A stretch of DNA of 64,000 nucleotides from Acinetobacter genomosp. 15BJ (GTDB lineage: Bacteria; Pseudomonadota; Gammaproteobacteria; Pseudomonadales; Moraxellaceae): NCBI RefSeq assembly GCF_000400715.1, contig NZ_KE007347.1, positions 186,001 through 250,000 on the forward strand, written 5' to 3'. The position numbers and the translations under genes were made by a program. Each line of letters begins with the position of its first letter. The stretch's first letter is position 1. The notes under the pieces were generated by a model. The model did not search any database, was not told the DNA's origin, and worked only from the letters and a program-made list of their open reading frames with translations. Positions 7,985 through 16,246 of the stretch are shown one piece after another.

Positions 7985-8887
7985 ATGATTAAAGGCTTAG
8001 CAATTACACCACCCGTTTTAGGTCGTATTAGCATCGGCAAAACTGTCGAAAAGAATGGTAAACGTCTGCCTGAAAAGGATGACCAGTTTACCATTACCAG
8101 TCAAATCCAAAATAAAGATGGGTGGGTCAAACATCCGCTCGATGAACAGCTTCGAGCAAAAGCGCCGAATCAAAACCAAAAGCTAAGAAGCATTCCTGTT
8201 CGTATGATCTTCAATGATCCTGAACTGAATCTACGGGCAGAGTACAGCCTGTTTGACCGCCAGACTGGACGTTTAATCTGTTCAGGTAATGGCGAAACCT
8301 GCCAGCGACTCGGACAAAATGGCATTGAACAGCATTCATGTCCATCCCCTGATTTATGTCCATTGGCACAGGGTGGATTATGCAAGCCTTATGGCAGACT
8401 TTACGTCAATTTAGATGAATCGGATGAGTTTGGCACATTCATCTTTAGAACCACAGGTTTTAATAGCATTCGTACTTTGGCAGCACGGCTTCGTTACTAT
8501 CATGCAGCTTCAGGTGATTTACTGTCATGTTTGCCTTTGCAACTGACTTTACGAGGCAAGAGCACCACGCAAAGTTATCGTACTCCAATCTACTACGTGG
8601 ATTTAACCTTATGTGATGGTGTGAACTTGCAGGAAGCAATTAGTTCAGCCAAACAGATGGATGAACAGAGTAAGGCAGCAGGGTTTTATCAGGAGGCATT
8701 AGATCATGTGGCACGACAGGGTTATGGCAATGCCAGCTTTGAGGTGGGAGGTGAAGAGGGCTTGGATATTGTTGAGGAATTTTATACAGATGAATCAAGA
8801 CCAGAGCAGTCTCAACAAACACATGAACTGAGCCATGTGCAAGATATTCAGAAAGGCTTGCAGCAGTCGGTGCAGGCTTTGAATTGA
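7985..8887 (+). CDS. Cys-rich mobile-element protein ("hydrolase or metal-binding" type, possibly RDF-like)
   Basis: A 300-residue protein from the ATG at 7985 (GAGGAC upstream). The upstream in-frame ATG at 7946 overlaps the terminator T-run. A central Cys cluster (CSGNGETC, then CPSPDLCPLAQGGLCKPYG) looks like a metal site, followed by a conserved beta/alpha stretch FIFRTTGFNSIRTL. Proteins of this look on integrative elements are often named hydrolase or metal-binding protein, and I believe they resemble Gp3-like recombination directionality factors of serine integrases. A large serine recombinase gene is 2.5 kb away, which makes that idea attractive but unproven. The C terminus is acidic and Gln-rich. 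Confidence 0.55.
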   Translation: MIKGLAITPPVLGRISIGKTVEKNGKRLPEKDDQFTITSQIQNKDGWVKHPLDEQLRAKAPNQNQKLRSIPVRMIFNDPELNLRAEYSLFDRQTGRLICSGNGETCQRLGQNGIEQHSCPSPDLCPLAQGGLCKPYGRLYVNLDESDEFGTFIFRTTGFNSIRTLAARLRYYHAASGDLLSCLPLQLTLRGKSTTQSYRTPIYYVDLTLCDGVNLQEAISSAKQMDEQSKAAGFYQEALDHVARQGYGNASFEVGGEEGLDIVEEFYTDESRPEQSQQTHELSHVQDIQKGLQQSVQALN

Positions 8888-8975
8888 TTGTATGGAAGCA
8901 GGACGTTTTTTCTTACAGCGAGCTCTATTATTTGAGCGAAATTGCGCTCGCATCATTGATTGGGAGAAAAACATC

Positions 8976-9203
8976 ATGAATGCGTTCACAGGTCAAACTT
9001 TTCAGGTACATCAACTCATTAGTATTAAACAAGTGGTAGAGTACACAGGTCTTAGTCGTTCTACTGTTTATGACATAATGAACGAAAAATCTCCATACTA
9101 CGATTCTACTTTTCCAAAGAAAATTAAAATGACACAAAATCGTATTTGTTGGTCAGCTTTAGAAATCAATCAATGGATTGAGTCCAAGATGGCTGAACGT
9201 TGA
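8976..9203 (+). CDS. AlpA-family phage/element transcriptional regulator
   Basis: A 75-residue DNA-binding protein. ISIKQVVEYTGLSRSTVYDIM is, in short, a MerR/AlpA-type helix-turn-helix starting with a V-x-x-x-TGLS turn, followed by a short beta wing and the WSALEINQWIESK end typical of AlpA. The start at 8976 has GGGAG at good spacing. AlpA proteins commonly control excision or transfer genes of integrated elements. It closes the backbone operon and is followed by a terminator. Confidence 0.8.
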   Translation: MNAFTGQTFQVHQLISIKQVVEYTGLSRSTVYDIMNEKSPYYDSTFPKKIKMTQNRICWSALEINQWIESKMAER

Positions 9204-9227
9204 GAGGGCTCATGCTCTCTTTTTTTC
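9202..9227 (+). terminator. terminator after the AlpA gene
   Basis: GAGAG (9202-9206), 8-base loop, CTCTC (9215-9219), then a run of eight T. It overlaps the stop codon region of the AlpA gene and ends the backbone operon. Confidence 0.65.
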
Positions 9228-9256
9228 AAAATCGTATTCAAGATGTGTAAATATCG

Positions 9257-9315
9257 GAGTAAAGTTGAGCTATTTACCGCTAAAGTTTGATTAAAATGGC
9301 AGAGTAAAGCTGAGC
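9257..9315. repeat. two direct repeats, GAGTAAAG(T/C)TGAGC
   Basis: GAGTAAAGTTGAGC at 9257-9270 recurs with one change at 9302-9315, 45 bases apart. Repeats of this type occur near the ends of IS21-like elements, but no transposase is present, so a remnant end is only a guess. Recombination or regulatory sites are alternatives. Confidence 0.3.
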
Positions 9316-9417
9316 CACTATACAGCTACACTCTTCTTATATGGGAGAGGAACCTCATAAGGTTGTATACATAGAACTCTATACCAAAGCAAGGATTAAC
9401 TCAATTACAGGGAAAAT

Positions 9418-9606
9418 ATGCCTGCCTGTCCAGTCGGTGCAGATGAGGTAATTCTGGAAGCATTGGAACGATTAGGAATAAAATATACTTTGGTGAGTTT
9501 GCTGTTGCATATTTGGCAGGGAAATCAACGTAAATCCCTGCTTCTTGAGAAATTGAAACGCCATGTCTATTTTAACGATATTTATCTGCGGGGCGTAAAA
9601 AATTAA
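9418..9606 (+). CDS. short hypothetical frame, possibly a remnant
   Basis: A 62-residue frame starting MPACPVGADEV with an amphipathic helical middle. An AGGGAAAA stretch precedes the ATG. It is alone between the AlpA terminator and the convergent ParB-like gene, next to the direct repeats at 9257-9315. No family was recognised; it may be a chance frame or the end of a lost gene. Confidence 0.25.
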   Translation: MPACPVGADEVILEALERLGIKYTLVSLLLHIWQGNQRKSLLLEKLKRHVYFNDIYLRGVKN

Positions 9607-9644
9607 TGTTTGAGTTGCATAAGACTTTCCTCACTGCTCTATCG

Positions 9645-10529
9645 TTACTTTGAGTTAAAAGAGTCTAACTGAATTAATGATTCAAAATTTTCAAGTAGAT
9701 CAGAATGATATTTAGCTAAATAATTTTTTATATTGTTGTTTGATATCATTTTTCTAAGATATCCAATTGCTAAAACTAAATTTAATGTAGTCTGGGCATG
9801 ATCTTGTTCAATAGATTTATATTGCAAATGTAAGTGTGCAATATCATTTTCTATTTTTTTGATTGCATCACTAGATGTACCATTTTTATTTGATTTTTTG
9901 GATGGAGTTACCAAAAAATTAGGGTTTGTTGCGACTAGTAATGCTTTTGCATAGTTCACTGTCAGATTATTTACAGATAGCATAATTTCTACACACTCAA
10001 GTTGCCTTATTGGTTTCATTTTTTTTAGTATAAAAAAGACCTGTTGAGATATTTCTCTATCTTTTAATAATTCAATAACTTCTGGACAAACTCCATTAAG
10101 AAGATTAACTTTTGATTTAATATATCTAACATCAATATTAAGTGTTTTTGCAAGTCGCTCCTCATTGACTCCACGTTTAATTGCCTTTCTAATCATCAGG
10201 TGCTCTTGAACTGTTGCTAGGCGATTCGTTTGTTTATTATGGGTATAACTCTCATCATCTGTTGACATTAAACAGGGGACTTCTGTGAACCCCAACTCTT
10301 TTAAAATTTCAAAGCGCATGTGGCCATCAAGTAGAGAATACATTTGTTTCTCACTCTGTATTTCAAAAATAGATAATGGTTCAATAATGCCTACTTCAAT
10401 AATTGAAGCTTTGATTTGCTTATACTTTCTAGCATATCGATTATGTTCAGCTAAAAATTTAGTTACTAATATTTGTTCAATTGGGATATATAATGGTTCT
10501 AAATTAAATGCGATTTTTATTTGTTTCAT
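9645..10529 (-). CDS. ParB-like protein with a RepB-type C terminus
   Basis: A 294-residue protein from the ATG at 10529, 13 bases after the stop of the other ParB gene; a longer start would overlap that gene. The N-terminal half is a ParB/Srx-type nuclease-like domain (LDGHMRFEILKELGFTEVPC, recognisable as a variant of the GERR box), followed by a helix-turn-helix (RLAKTLNIDVRYIKSKVNLL). The last third resembles plasmid-partition RepB C-terminal proteins. It is third in the recombinase-ParB-ParB cassette. No ParA is present, so classical partition is unlikely; roles as DNA-binding accessory factors for recombination are inferred. Confidence 0.75.
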   Translation of the reverse strand: MKQIKIAFNLEPLYIPIEQILVTKFLAEHNRYARKYKQIKASIIEVGIIEPLSIFEIQSEKQMYSLLDGHMRFEILKELGFTEVPCLMSTDDESYTHNKQTNRLATVQEHLMIRKAIKRGVNEERLAKTLNIDVRYIKSKVNLLNGVCPEVIELLKDREISQQVFFILKKMKPIRQLECVEIMLSVNNLTVNYAKALLVATNPNFLVTPSKKSNKNGTSSDAIKKIENDIAHLHLQYKSIEQDHAQTTLNLVLAIGYLRKMISNNNIKNYLAKYHSDLLENFESLIQLDSFNSK

Positions 10530-10542
10530 GATATGACCCGAC

Positions 10543-11418
10543 TTAAAGCATTTGCTCATTAAGATATTGAGGGAGACTATCCAATGATTCAGCACGTAAT
10601 AGGGTGGAAAAATGTTCGTCTTTTCTTAGACGCATTAATGCCCCTGTAATAAATGCTAATTTCTGCTGATTTTGCTCTGATTTTTTGACAGCGATTTGTT
10701 GTCGTTGGACTTCTTTTTGATAGGTCCTGACAATATCATTTGTAGATACCTTATTATTTGTTTGATATTGTCCATAGCCAAGACTTTTACTTGAATTCTG
10801 TCTGCGATCAATAACTTTTTTTGCCTGTAGGAGTTGATTACCCTTTAATTCGCCTGATTCATAAGCTTCCTGTAATGCAATTTGCATATCTAGATTATTA
10901 TTTGCTGTTTTACTTATTGTAATAGCTACACTTAAAGGAATACGTTTTTGTTCGACTGCATACAGTAAGCGCTCCTCTCCACTTTTTAGTAGGGTAATAA
11001 TGCCCTTAATGTAGTCAGGGGTTAATCCCGTTTTTTGTGCAATTGCATATTTGTCATAACCCAGATCTGATAGTCTTTCAATACTACCCAGTAGATCCAG
11101 TGCTCGATGCTGTTTTCTTGCAATATTCTCTACAAGACTCATTATTAAAGCTTCTTCTTCATCAACATCAATAATTCTTGCAGGAATCTCTATTTCTCCA
11201 AGAGCTTTAAAGGCTTTTATTCGTCCTTCACCACAAATAAGCTGGTAAGGTAGATTTCCAGTGACATTTTGTGTAACAGTAATTGGCTTTTTTAAACCCA
11301 CAAGGCGAATACTTTCTACAATTTCCGCAAATACTTTTTCATTCCGTTCTCTAGGGTTCAAGACTTCTATTTGTTCAATTTTGATAAAATGAATTGTTTC
11401 ATTTTTAATTGGATTCAT
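10543..11418 (-). CDS. ParB-like N-terminal-domain protein
   Basis: A 291-residue protein. The ATG at 11418 overlaps the recombinase stop codon as ATGA, implying translational coupling; an ATG 15 bases further upstream is also in frame. It has the classical ParB boxes GEGRIKAFKALGE and ENIARKQHRALD, then the helix-turn-helix KTGLTPDYIKGII. The C terminus is Gln/Lys-rich and helical. The recombinase-ParB-ParB order suggests these proteins help the recombinase with site choice or synapsis, or repress the cassette, rather than segregate plasmids. Confidence 0.8.
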   Translation of the reverse strand: MNPIKNETIHFIKIEQIEVLNPRERNEKVFAEIVESIRLVGLKKPITVTQNVTGNLPYQLICGEGRIKAFKALGEIEIPARIIDVDEEEALIMSLVENIARKQHRALDLLGSIERLSDLGYDKYAIAQKTGLTPDYIKGIITLLKSGEERLLYAVEQKRIPLSVAITISKTANNNLDMQIALQEAYESGELKGNQLLQAKKVIDRRQNSSKSLGYGQYQTNNKVSTNDIVRTYQKEVQRQQIAVKKSEQNQQKLAFITGALMRLRKDEHFSTLLRAESLDSLPQYLNEQML

Positions 11419-12980
11419 GCTATTAATCTCCATTTAACGTGTTCTGCCATGCCATATAAGAAATTAAGATTATCAAAACGATAACTGTCTAGTTCAATTG
11501 GATTAAATTCGCCGAGACTTATCTTTTCTTGCATAAAATCGAGTCTTGGTAATAGGTAATAATCCTTAACTGCTGTATTTGTCTGGTTGAGTCTAACTAC
11601 AACTGTAATATCAGGGTTAAGTGTTGTATCAAATCGAACTTTCCATCGGTAATTACCACTTGATAGTTGATGTGATCGGGTAAGTACTAGAGAAATACTA
11701 ATTTCATCATTGATGAAAATAAGATCAGTTAAAGGATCTTTATGAATGATACCTTTCAACTTTGTCATTTCTTCAATAGCTTGCTGTGTAATTTCAGGAT
11801 GAAGACGGCGTAAGAATTTATTTACTTTAAGGTATTGGTAATCACGCTTAGGTGTAAAACCAACAAGTTCATAAGCTCTTAATAGACTACCAAAGCGATT
11901 TGAATAAACGGAAGTTGTGGGAACATCATCCGATTCATTAATGATAAGACCAGATAGATAGCCATGTTTTTGATAAAGAAGTTTGAGTTGCTCTAGTAGT
12001 TCCTGCTCTGTATATCTGCGAGAACGTTCACGGATAATACCTTGGGCGGTATAAAATATATCGACAGGGACAATAGCTTCAAAGGCATTATCTTTTCTGA
12101 TCCATTGTTCTTGTGGATTTCGTATATGGATTTTCTTTAATTTGTTAGATGTTCTATTAAATACATTATGTCCAATGTATTTAGGGTTGGTTAAAATTTC
12201 ATGTACTGTGTCTCTTGTCCATGCTCGGTTAAAGTCAGTTTTAATCCCTTTTTCATTTAGGCGGTAAGCGATATGCTTTTCGGATAGGCTTTGATTAATA
12301 AACCAATCATAGATTTGATGGACAATTTCAATCTCTTCCTCTGGACCTGGTATAAGAATTACACGATCCATTTGGAAGCTTTTATGTTGTCCCATTTTAA
12401 GTGAAATAGTTTTACCATCATGAGTGATTAACGCCCGTCTTAAACCAAAGCCAGCAGTTCCACCTTGTCGAAATCCCATTTGTATTAAGCGGCATTGACC
12501 AATAAAGACTTTGTTGGATAGTTCTCTACTGTATTCACCAGCCATTGTTCTTTTAAAACTTTTCATGGTCGTGGAAAAGAATGTGCCATCATTCGCAAAT
12601 TGTTCTGCACAATAAATGATTTCTATTCCTGCTTGACGGCATGTGTATTCATAATAGGCACTTTCATCAGCATCTTGAAAGCGTCCCCAACGACTAATGT
12701 CATAAACAAGAATTAAGTTAAAATCGATATTATTTGATTGAACATCTTTAAGTAACTGTTGAAGGCTAGGACGCCCATTGATATTAAGTCCACTTTTTCC
12801 ATCATCTTCGTAAGTTCTTACAATTTCAATATTATGTTTATCCGCATATTCACGAATTTTATCAGCTTGGTTTAAGGTAGAATTTTGTTGAAGATCAGTA
12901 GACATCCGAACGTATTGAGCTGCTCGGATACGAGGCTCTAAATTTAAGCTTCCTTGTTGACAGGTATTTGTTTGGTTCAT
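11415..12980 (-). CDS. large serine recombinase
   Basis: A 521-residue site-specific recombinase. Its catalytic resolvase domain starts with YVRMSTDLQ, in which S27 is the nucleophile, and continues with YEDDGKSGL and LVYDISRWGR, both conserved in the family. A recombinase (pfam07508-like) domain follows about residues 190-300 (HIAYRLNEKGI, TRDTVHEILTNPKYIG). The C-terminal zinc ribbon typical of phage integrases is not evident. It heads the cassette with two ParB-like genes. A 14-bp direct repeat and a 10-bp inverted repeat lie immediately upstream of its ATG. Confidence 0.9.
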   Translation of the reverse strand: MNQTNTCQQGSLNLEPRIRAAQYVRMSTDLQQNSTLNQADKIREYADKHNIEIVRTYEDDGKSGLNINGRPSLQQLLKDVQSNNIDFNLILVYDISRWGRFQDADESAYYEYTCRQAGIEIIYCAEQFANDGTFFSTTMKSFKRTMAGEYSRELSNKVFIGQCRLIQMGFRQGGTAGFGLRRALITHDGKTISLKMGQHKSFQMDRVILIPGPEEEIEIVHQIYDWFINQSLSEKHIAYRLNEKGIKTDFNRAWTRDTVHEILTNPKYIGHNVFNRTSNKLKKIHIRNPQEQWIRKDNAFEAIVPVDIFYTAQGIIRERSRRYTEQELLEQLKLLYQKHGYLSGLIINESDDVPTTSVYSNRFGSLLRAYELVGFTPKRDYQYLKVNKFLRRLHPEITQQAIEEMTKLKGIIHKDPLTDLIFINDEISISLVLTRSHQLSSGNYRWKVRFDTTLNPDITVVVRLNQTNTAVKDYYLLPRLDFMQEKISLGEFNPIELDSYRFDNLNFLYGMAEHVKWRLIA

Positions 12981-12982
12981 AC

Positions 12983-13039
12983 GATTGACCTAAATCAAAG
13001 GGCTATTAACAGTTTAGATTGACCTAAATCTGTTAATAG
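12983..13039. promoter_or_regulatory. interlocked direct and inverted repeats upstream of the serine recombinase
   Basis: GATTGACCTAAATC occurs twice, at 12983-12996 and 13017-13030, on the plus strand. Interleaved with it is a perfect inverted repeat CTATTAACAG (13003-13012) / CTGTTAATAG (13030-13039). The block starts 3 bases upstream of the recombinase ATG, so it overlaps its leader or promoter. It could be an operator for a ParB-like product or part of a recombination site. Confidence 0.5.
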
Positions 13040-13112
13040 TTTTCATGTAAATTAAAGCCTATCAATAAGTTATTGAGCTGCCTATAGAGTCAATATTGAC
13101 ATTTCAATATGC

Positions 13113-13493
13113 TTAACTATTTGATAATGCTTCTAATTTAATGGTTATTGAATCCATATTGTCAGTAAACTCAATAATGGTTAGACGATAACTTTTTGAT
13201 TTTAATTGTAATTTTATAGGCAGATTGCTTTTTGATAGAGCTATATTGTTATCGTTTTTTTTTCCTTTCCTACGATTTCGTTGATATTCTGGATTTTTCT
13301 CCCACCATTTTTTACTCGCTATAGCTTGCATTTCTGGGTAATCAGGATCGGTTTGCATTTTGTTCTTATGCCATATAGATTTACCTTCTTTTTTGCATTC
13401 ATTATTGGGGCAGTATTTCTGATTTGGATGTTGAGGTAAGGGAGTGAATAAACAATTACATATCAGACATTTACGGGGTGCGGAAGTATTCAT
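13113..13493 (-). CDS. small zinc-finger-like protein of the recombinase cassette
   Basis: A 126-residue protein beginning with KCLICNCLF and QKYCPNNECKKE, a C-x2-C / C-x4-C pair that looks like a zinc finger. Next comes a basic, Trp-rich stretch (KKWWEKNPEYQRNRRKGKK) suited to nucleic-acid binding, and a beta-rich C terminus. It lies upstream of the recombinase on the same strand and may be co-transcribed or control the cassette. The family was not named with confidence. Confidence 0.55.
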   Translation of the reverse strand: MNTSAPRKCLICNCLFTPLPQHPNQKYCPNNECKKEGKSIWHKNKMQTDPDYPEMQAIASKKWWEKNPEYQRNRRKGKKNDNNIALSKSNLPIKLQLKSKSYRLTIIEFTDNMDSITIKLEALSNS

Positions 13494-13578
13494 AACAAAT
13501 TACCTTGATATTAAAAGGAATTTGTATGATTACTTGATTTAAGAAACTAAGCTTAAATTCTCTTTTTGAGAGGTTCAT

Positions 13579-14523
13579 TTAATAAGGTCCTAAAAATCTG
13601 ACCCCATTAAAATGAATCAAATGAGTTGGGGCATCTGCGACCCAGACTTCTGTCTCCCATGCAATATCACCTAAATATTTACGCATAATTGCACGATCAG
13701 GAAAGGCTGTGACATACACTAAACCAGCGGATGAATTTGCAAATAACTGAGCCAGTTCCTCATGACGTTTGCCATCTACAGGACCATGACTGGTGACTGA
13801 TTCAATCAGAATCAACCAATCCTTTTCAGAAAAATACAAAACAACGTCTGGCATCTTACCGTGTTTGTTGATTGTTACTCCTAGCTCTGCTAATAGGGTT
13901 TCATTGAAATGGCCTACTTTTGAGCCTGTATCGCCAGCATAGATCAGTGTTGAATTAGGTGCAAATCGAGGTGCAAAATCTTCAATGATCTTTTTGATTA
14001 ATTCACTATGAGAACCTGGTGTAAGAAGAATTTCAGTATTGCTATCAATCTGTACAGGAACTAATAAATGTTCTCTTTCCTTTGCGTATTTAGAAACCAA
14101 CGTATCTCGATCTGCTAAATATTTTTCAATGTTGCTTTCCCATTGATCTGTACCAAAGTTCTGCAACAAGACTTTAGCATTGGGCTCAATTTGATACACG
14201 GTTTTTCCACTGTTGACAGGGCGATTCGGCTCATATGGATTATAAAGAATCAATCCAGCACTAACGAACTGATGTAATGTTTGTCGTCTTACTGTCTCAC
14301 GAGAATTTGGTGCATATTGCTTTTGATAGTTCAAATTCATCCAGTCCATGATAGGCGTGACACCCATCAACGGAGCTTTTAAATCCTGCCATTTTCCATC
14401 AGGTTGTAAATCTAAAAGAGCCAAGAGAGTTAAAGCTGAACGTTCTTGTTGCTGTTTAGGTGGAAAGCCCAATTGTTTTAAAATAGAAATTGCATCAGAA
14501 ATATATTGATGGCTTTCAGACAT
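13579..14523 (-). CDS. type II restriction endonuclease, BsuBI/PstI family
   Basis: A 314-residue protein. The N-terminal ~130 residues form a helical/winged domain; the C-terminal half is the BsuBI/PstI catalytic domain with STLIYAGDTGSK, KHGKMPDVVLYF, LILIESVTSHGPVDGKRHEEL and LVYVTAFPDRAIM. The PD...E-S pattern (MPDVV, then IESVTSHGP) fits the active site. It overlaps the methyltransferase gene by 8 bases and follows it, the usual order that lets methylation come first. By homology to PstI/BsuBI the target would be CTGCAG; that specificity is inferred. Confidence 0.88.
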   Translation of the reverse strand: MSESHQYISDAISILKQLGFPPKQQQERSALTLLALLDLQPDGKWQDLKAPLMGVTPIMDWMNLNYQKQYAPNSRETVRRQTLHQFVSAGLILYNPYEPNRPVNSGKTVYQIEPNAKVLLQNFGTDQWESNIEKYLADRDTLVSKYAKEREHLLVPVQIDSNTEILLTPGSHSELIKKIIEDFAPRFAPNSTLIYAGDTGSKVGHFNETLLAELGVTINKHGKMPDVVLYFSEKDWLILIESVTSHGPVDGKRHEELAQLFANSSAGLVYVTAFPDRAIMRKYLGDIAWETEVWVADAPTHLIHFNGVRFLGPY

Positions 14524-15997
14524 TTTGAACTAACTCCATGACTTTCTGATCAATTTGATCTTGCTGTATCTGCTTGTATTCATTTGCCCATAAGCCCAAT
14601 ATTTTTAACTGTTCAATATTAGGGTAGGGTAGTTTTTTTAGATCACCGACATTGATTTGTGTATGACCGCTAAACTGGCGGAAATATTGGTCTACGATAT
14701 TGCTGTTTAGGTAAATAGTTAAACCCAGTGCAATTTCAGAATTTAAGCCTGCTTTTTTGATATGAAAAACATTGAGGTGGTTTTCAAAAGCGAAATACGA
14801 ATAATCTGTTAATAAACTTTGATCAAGGAAATGAGCAACAATACGATGCTTTTGTTCCTTTGGTGAAAAACGTCTAACAATACAATAGTCACCAGCTTGG
14901 TAAACCATTTTCATTGTTTGTTCATTGAGCCTAAGTGCGTTAGGTTTTTTATGCTGAGGATTTATCCAGACCAGAGATGAAATACCATCAAAGTGGCTAG
15001 GGTAAAATAGGGGCACATGCTGATCTTTAGGAAGATCAAAACATAATTCCTCTTTAACCCTGAAATCTACAACTGGACCTGTAGAGACCTGTAAACCTAA
15101 TTCTTCCAAATTGGAAGAAAATAGCTGGTTGAGTTGAGTATCAGATTGAGCTGTAGTGGGGATATGAATAAATTTATCCTTATCAGCAGGATATACAATT
15201 TTAGAAAATGGATAAGATTCTTTCTTTAAATTTTTAAAACTGGAATTAGTAGAATGACTTATACACACGTCACTATCTTGAGTGGAGCCTTTCTGTAAAT
15301 GCATAATAATATTTTCTTGCAAGATACTTTCATCTTGGAAAACATCTTGTCGAGATTCAAAGGTATGAATGGTTTTAATTGCTGAACGTTCTAAGATGAA
15401 TTCTCTAAAAGGTCTAAAGTAAGTTCCATTACAGAAACTACGAGGTAAAATGACAACAAGTTCACCCTGATCTGCCAATAGTTCTAAAGATAAGGCAACG
15501 AAAGCAGCATATAGGTTGACGACCTCAATACCTAATTTCCCTAATAATAAACGCTCTTTAGATTTGGCATTAATTTTTTTATAGGGTGGGTTAAGAATAA
15601 TCAGGTCATAGGACTGTCTTTTTTCCAAAAGACTTTGATAGGCAAAATCTATAAAGTTTTCATTACATGCTTCAAGTTTTGCTGGTTTAAACATTTCTAA
15701 ATTATGCTGAAGTGTAGTAATGAGTTGTTTATCTAATTCTACTGCGGTTACATCAAAAGAGCTATGAGGGTAGGTGTCCTGAATCCTTTGGAGTAAAGCA
15801 CTACTTAGGCAACCGATACCTGCTCCTGCATCTAAAATTTTGTACCGTTCTTTGTCTTTAAGCTCAAATAATGATGCCATAAAAACGGCAATTTCAGTAG
15901 GCGTAAAATATTGTCCCAAGCTTGCTTTATGCTGGGAAGTAGTGTGTGTGGAGTATGATTGTCGAATCTGATCAATATTCGCAAGTACGCTATTCAT
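14516..15997 (-). CDS. adenine-N6 DNA methyltransferase of a PstI-type system
   Basis: A 493-residue class I methyltransferase. LGQYFTP (28-34) and DAGAGIG (56-62) form the AdoMet site, and NPPY (136-139) is the catalytic motif of N6-adenine methylases. The second half is the target-recognition region. Length and arrangement fit the Eco57I/PstI methylase type. Paired with the endonuclease gene it overlaps, it would protect the host DNA. No control (C) protein gene is present, and the start lies 3 bases from a weak divergent small frame and about 250 bases from the TIR gene. Confidence 0.88.
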   Translation of the reverse strand: MNSVLANIDQIRQSYSTHTTSQHKASLGQYFTPTEIAVFMASLFELKDKERYKILDAGAGIGCLSSALLQRIQDTYPHSSFDVTAVELDKQLITTLQHNLEMFKPAKLEACNENFIDFAYQSLLEKRQSYDLIILNPPYKKINAKSKERLLLGKLGIEVVNLYAAFVALSLELLADQGELVVILPRSFCNGTYFRPFREFILERSAIKTIHTFESRQDVFQDESILQENIIMHLQKGSTQDSDVCISHSTNSSFKNLKKESYPFSKIVYPADKDKFIHIPTTAQSDTQLNQLFSSNLEELGLQVSTGPVVDFRVKEELCFDLPKDQHVPLFYPSHFDGISSLVWINPQHKKPNALRLNEQTMKMVYQAGDYCIVRRFSPKEQKHRIVAHFLDQSLLTDYSYFAFENHLNVFHIKKAGLNSEIALGLTIYLNSNIVDQYFRQFSGHTQINVGDLKKLPYPNIEQLKILGLWANEYKQIQQDQIDQKVMELVQNV

Positions 15998-16000
15998 GAA

Positions 16001-16198
16001 ATGAGTATAAAAGTCGATGCAGTTTTCAGTAGTCTATCATTGATTGAAATAATCTTTTGGTATTTTTGGTTGAGCACGTCAATTTATGTCGTAAGTTTTG
16101 TTGGTGGTTTTATATTTAATAGAGTGCTGGCTGAAATAATTCAATTTATGCTGAAAATTAGTGGTATTCGCAATAAGTTCCTTTTTTTTTGTTGTTAG
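16001..16198 (+). CDS. possible small membrane protein, start uncertain
   Basis: A 65-residue frame from the ATG at 16001 with two hydrophobic segments (IIFWYFWLSTSIYVVSFVGG and a weaker Ile/Leu-rich one) and a Phe/Cys-rich end. It begins 3 bases from the divergent methyltransferase start codon and no good ribosome site is seen. It ends 48 bases before the TIR gene. It might be a real small membrane component of the TIR locus or simply AT-rich intergenic DNA. Confidence 0.3.
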   Translation: MSIKVDAVFSSLSLIEIIFWYFWLSTSIYVVSFVGGFIFNRVLAEIIQFMLKISGIRNKFLFFCC

Positions 16199-16246
16199 TC
16201 CGTGTATAAAAGATGAAATTTAAAATTTATTAAAAATGAGGATAAC

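Noticed and set aside
9257..9315. CRISPR-like or attachment-site repeats
   Set aside because: Only two copies, imperfect, and no cas or integrase border; recorded as plain direct repeats.
9645..11418. Plasmid partition locus
   Set aside because: Two ParB-like genes but no ParA and no parS-like array; coupling to a recombinase points to another role.
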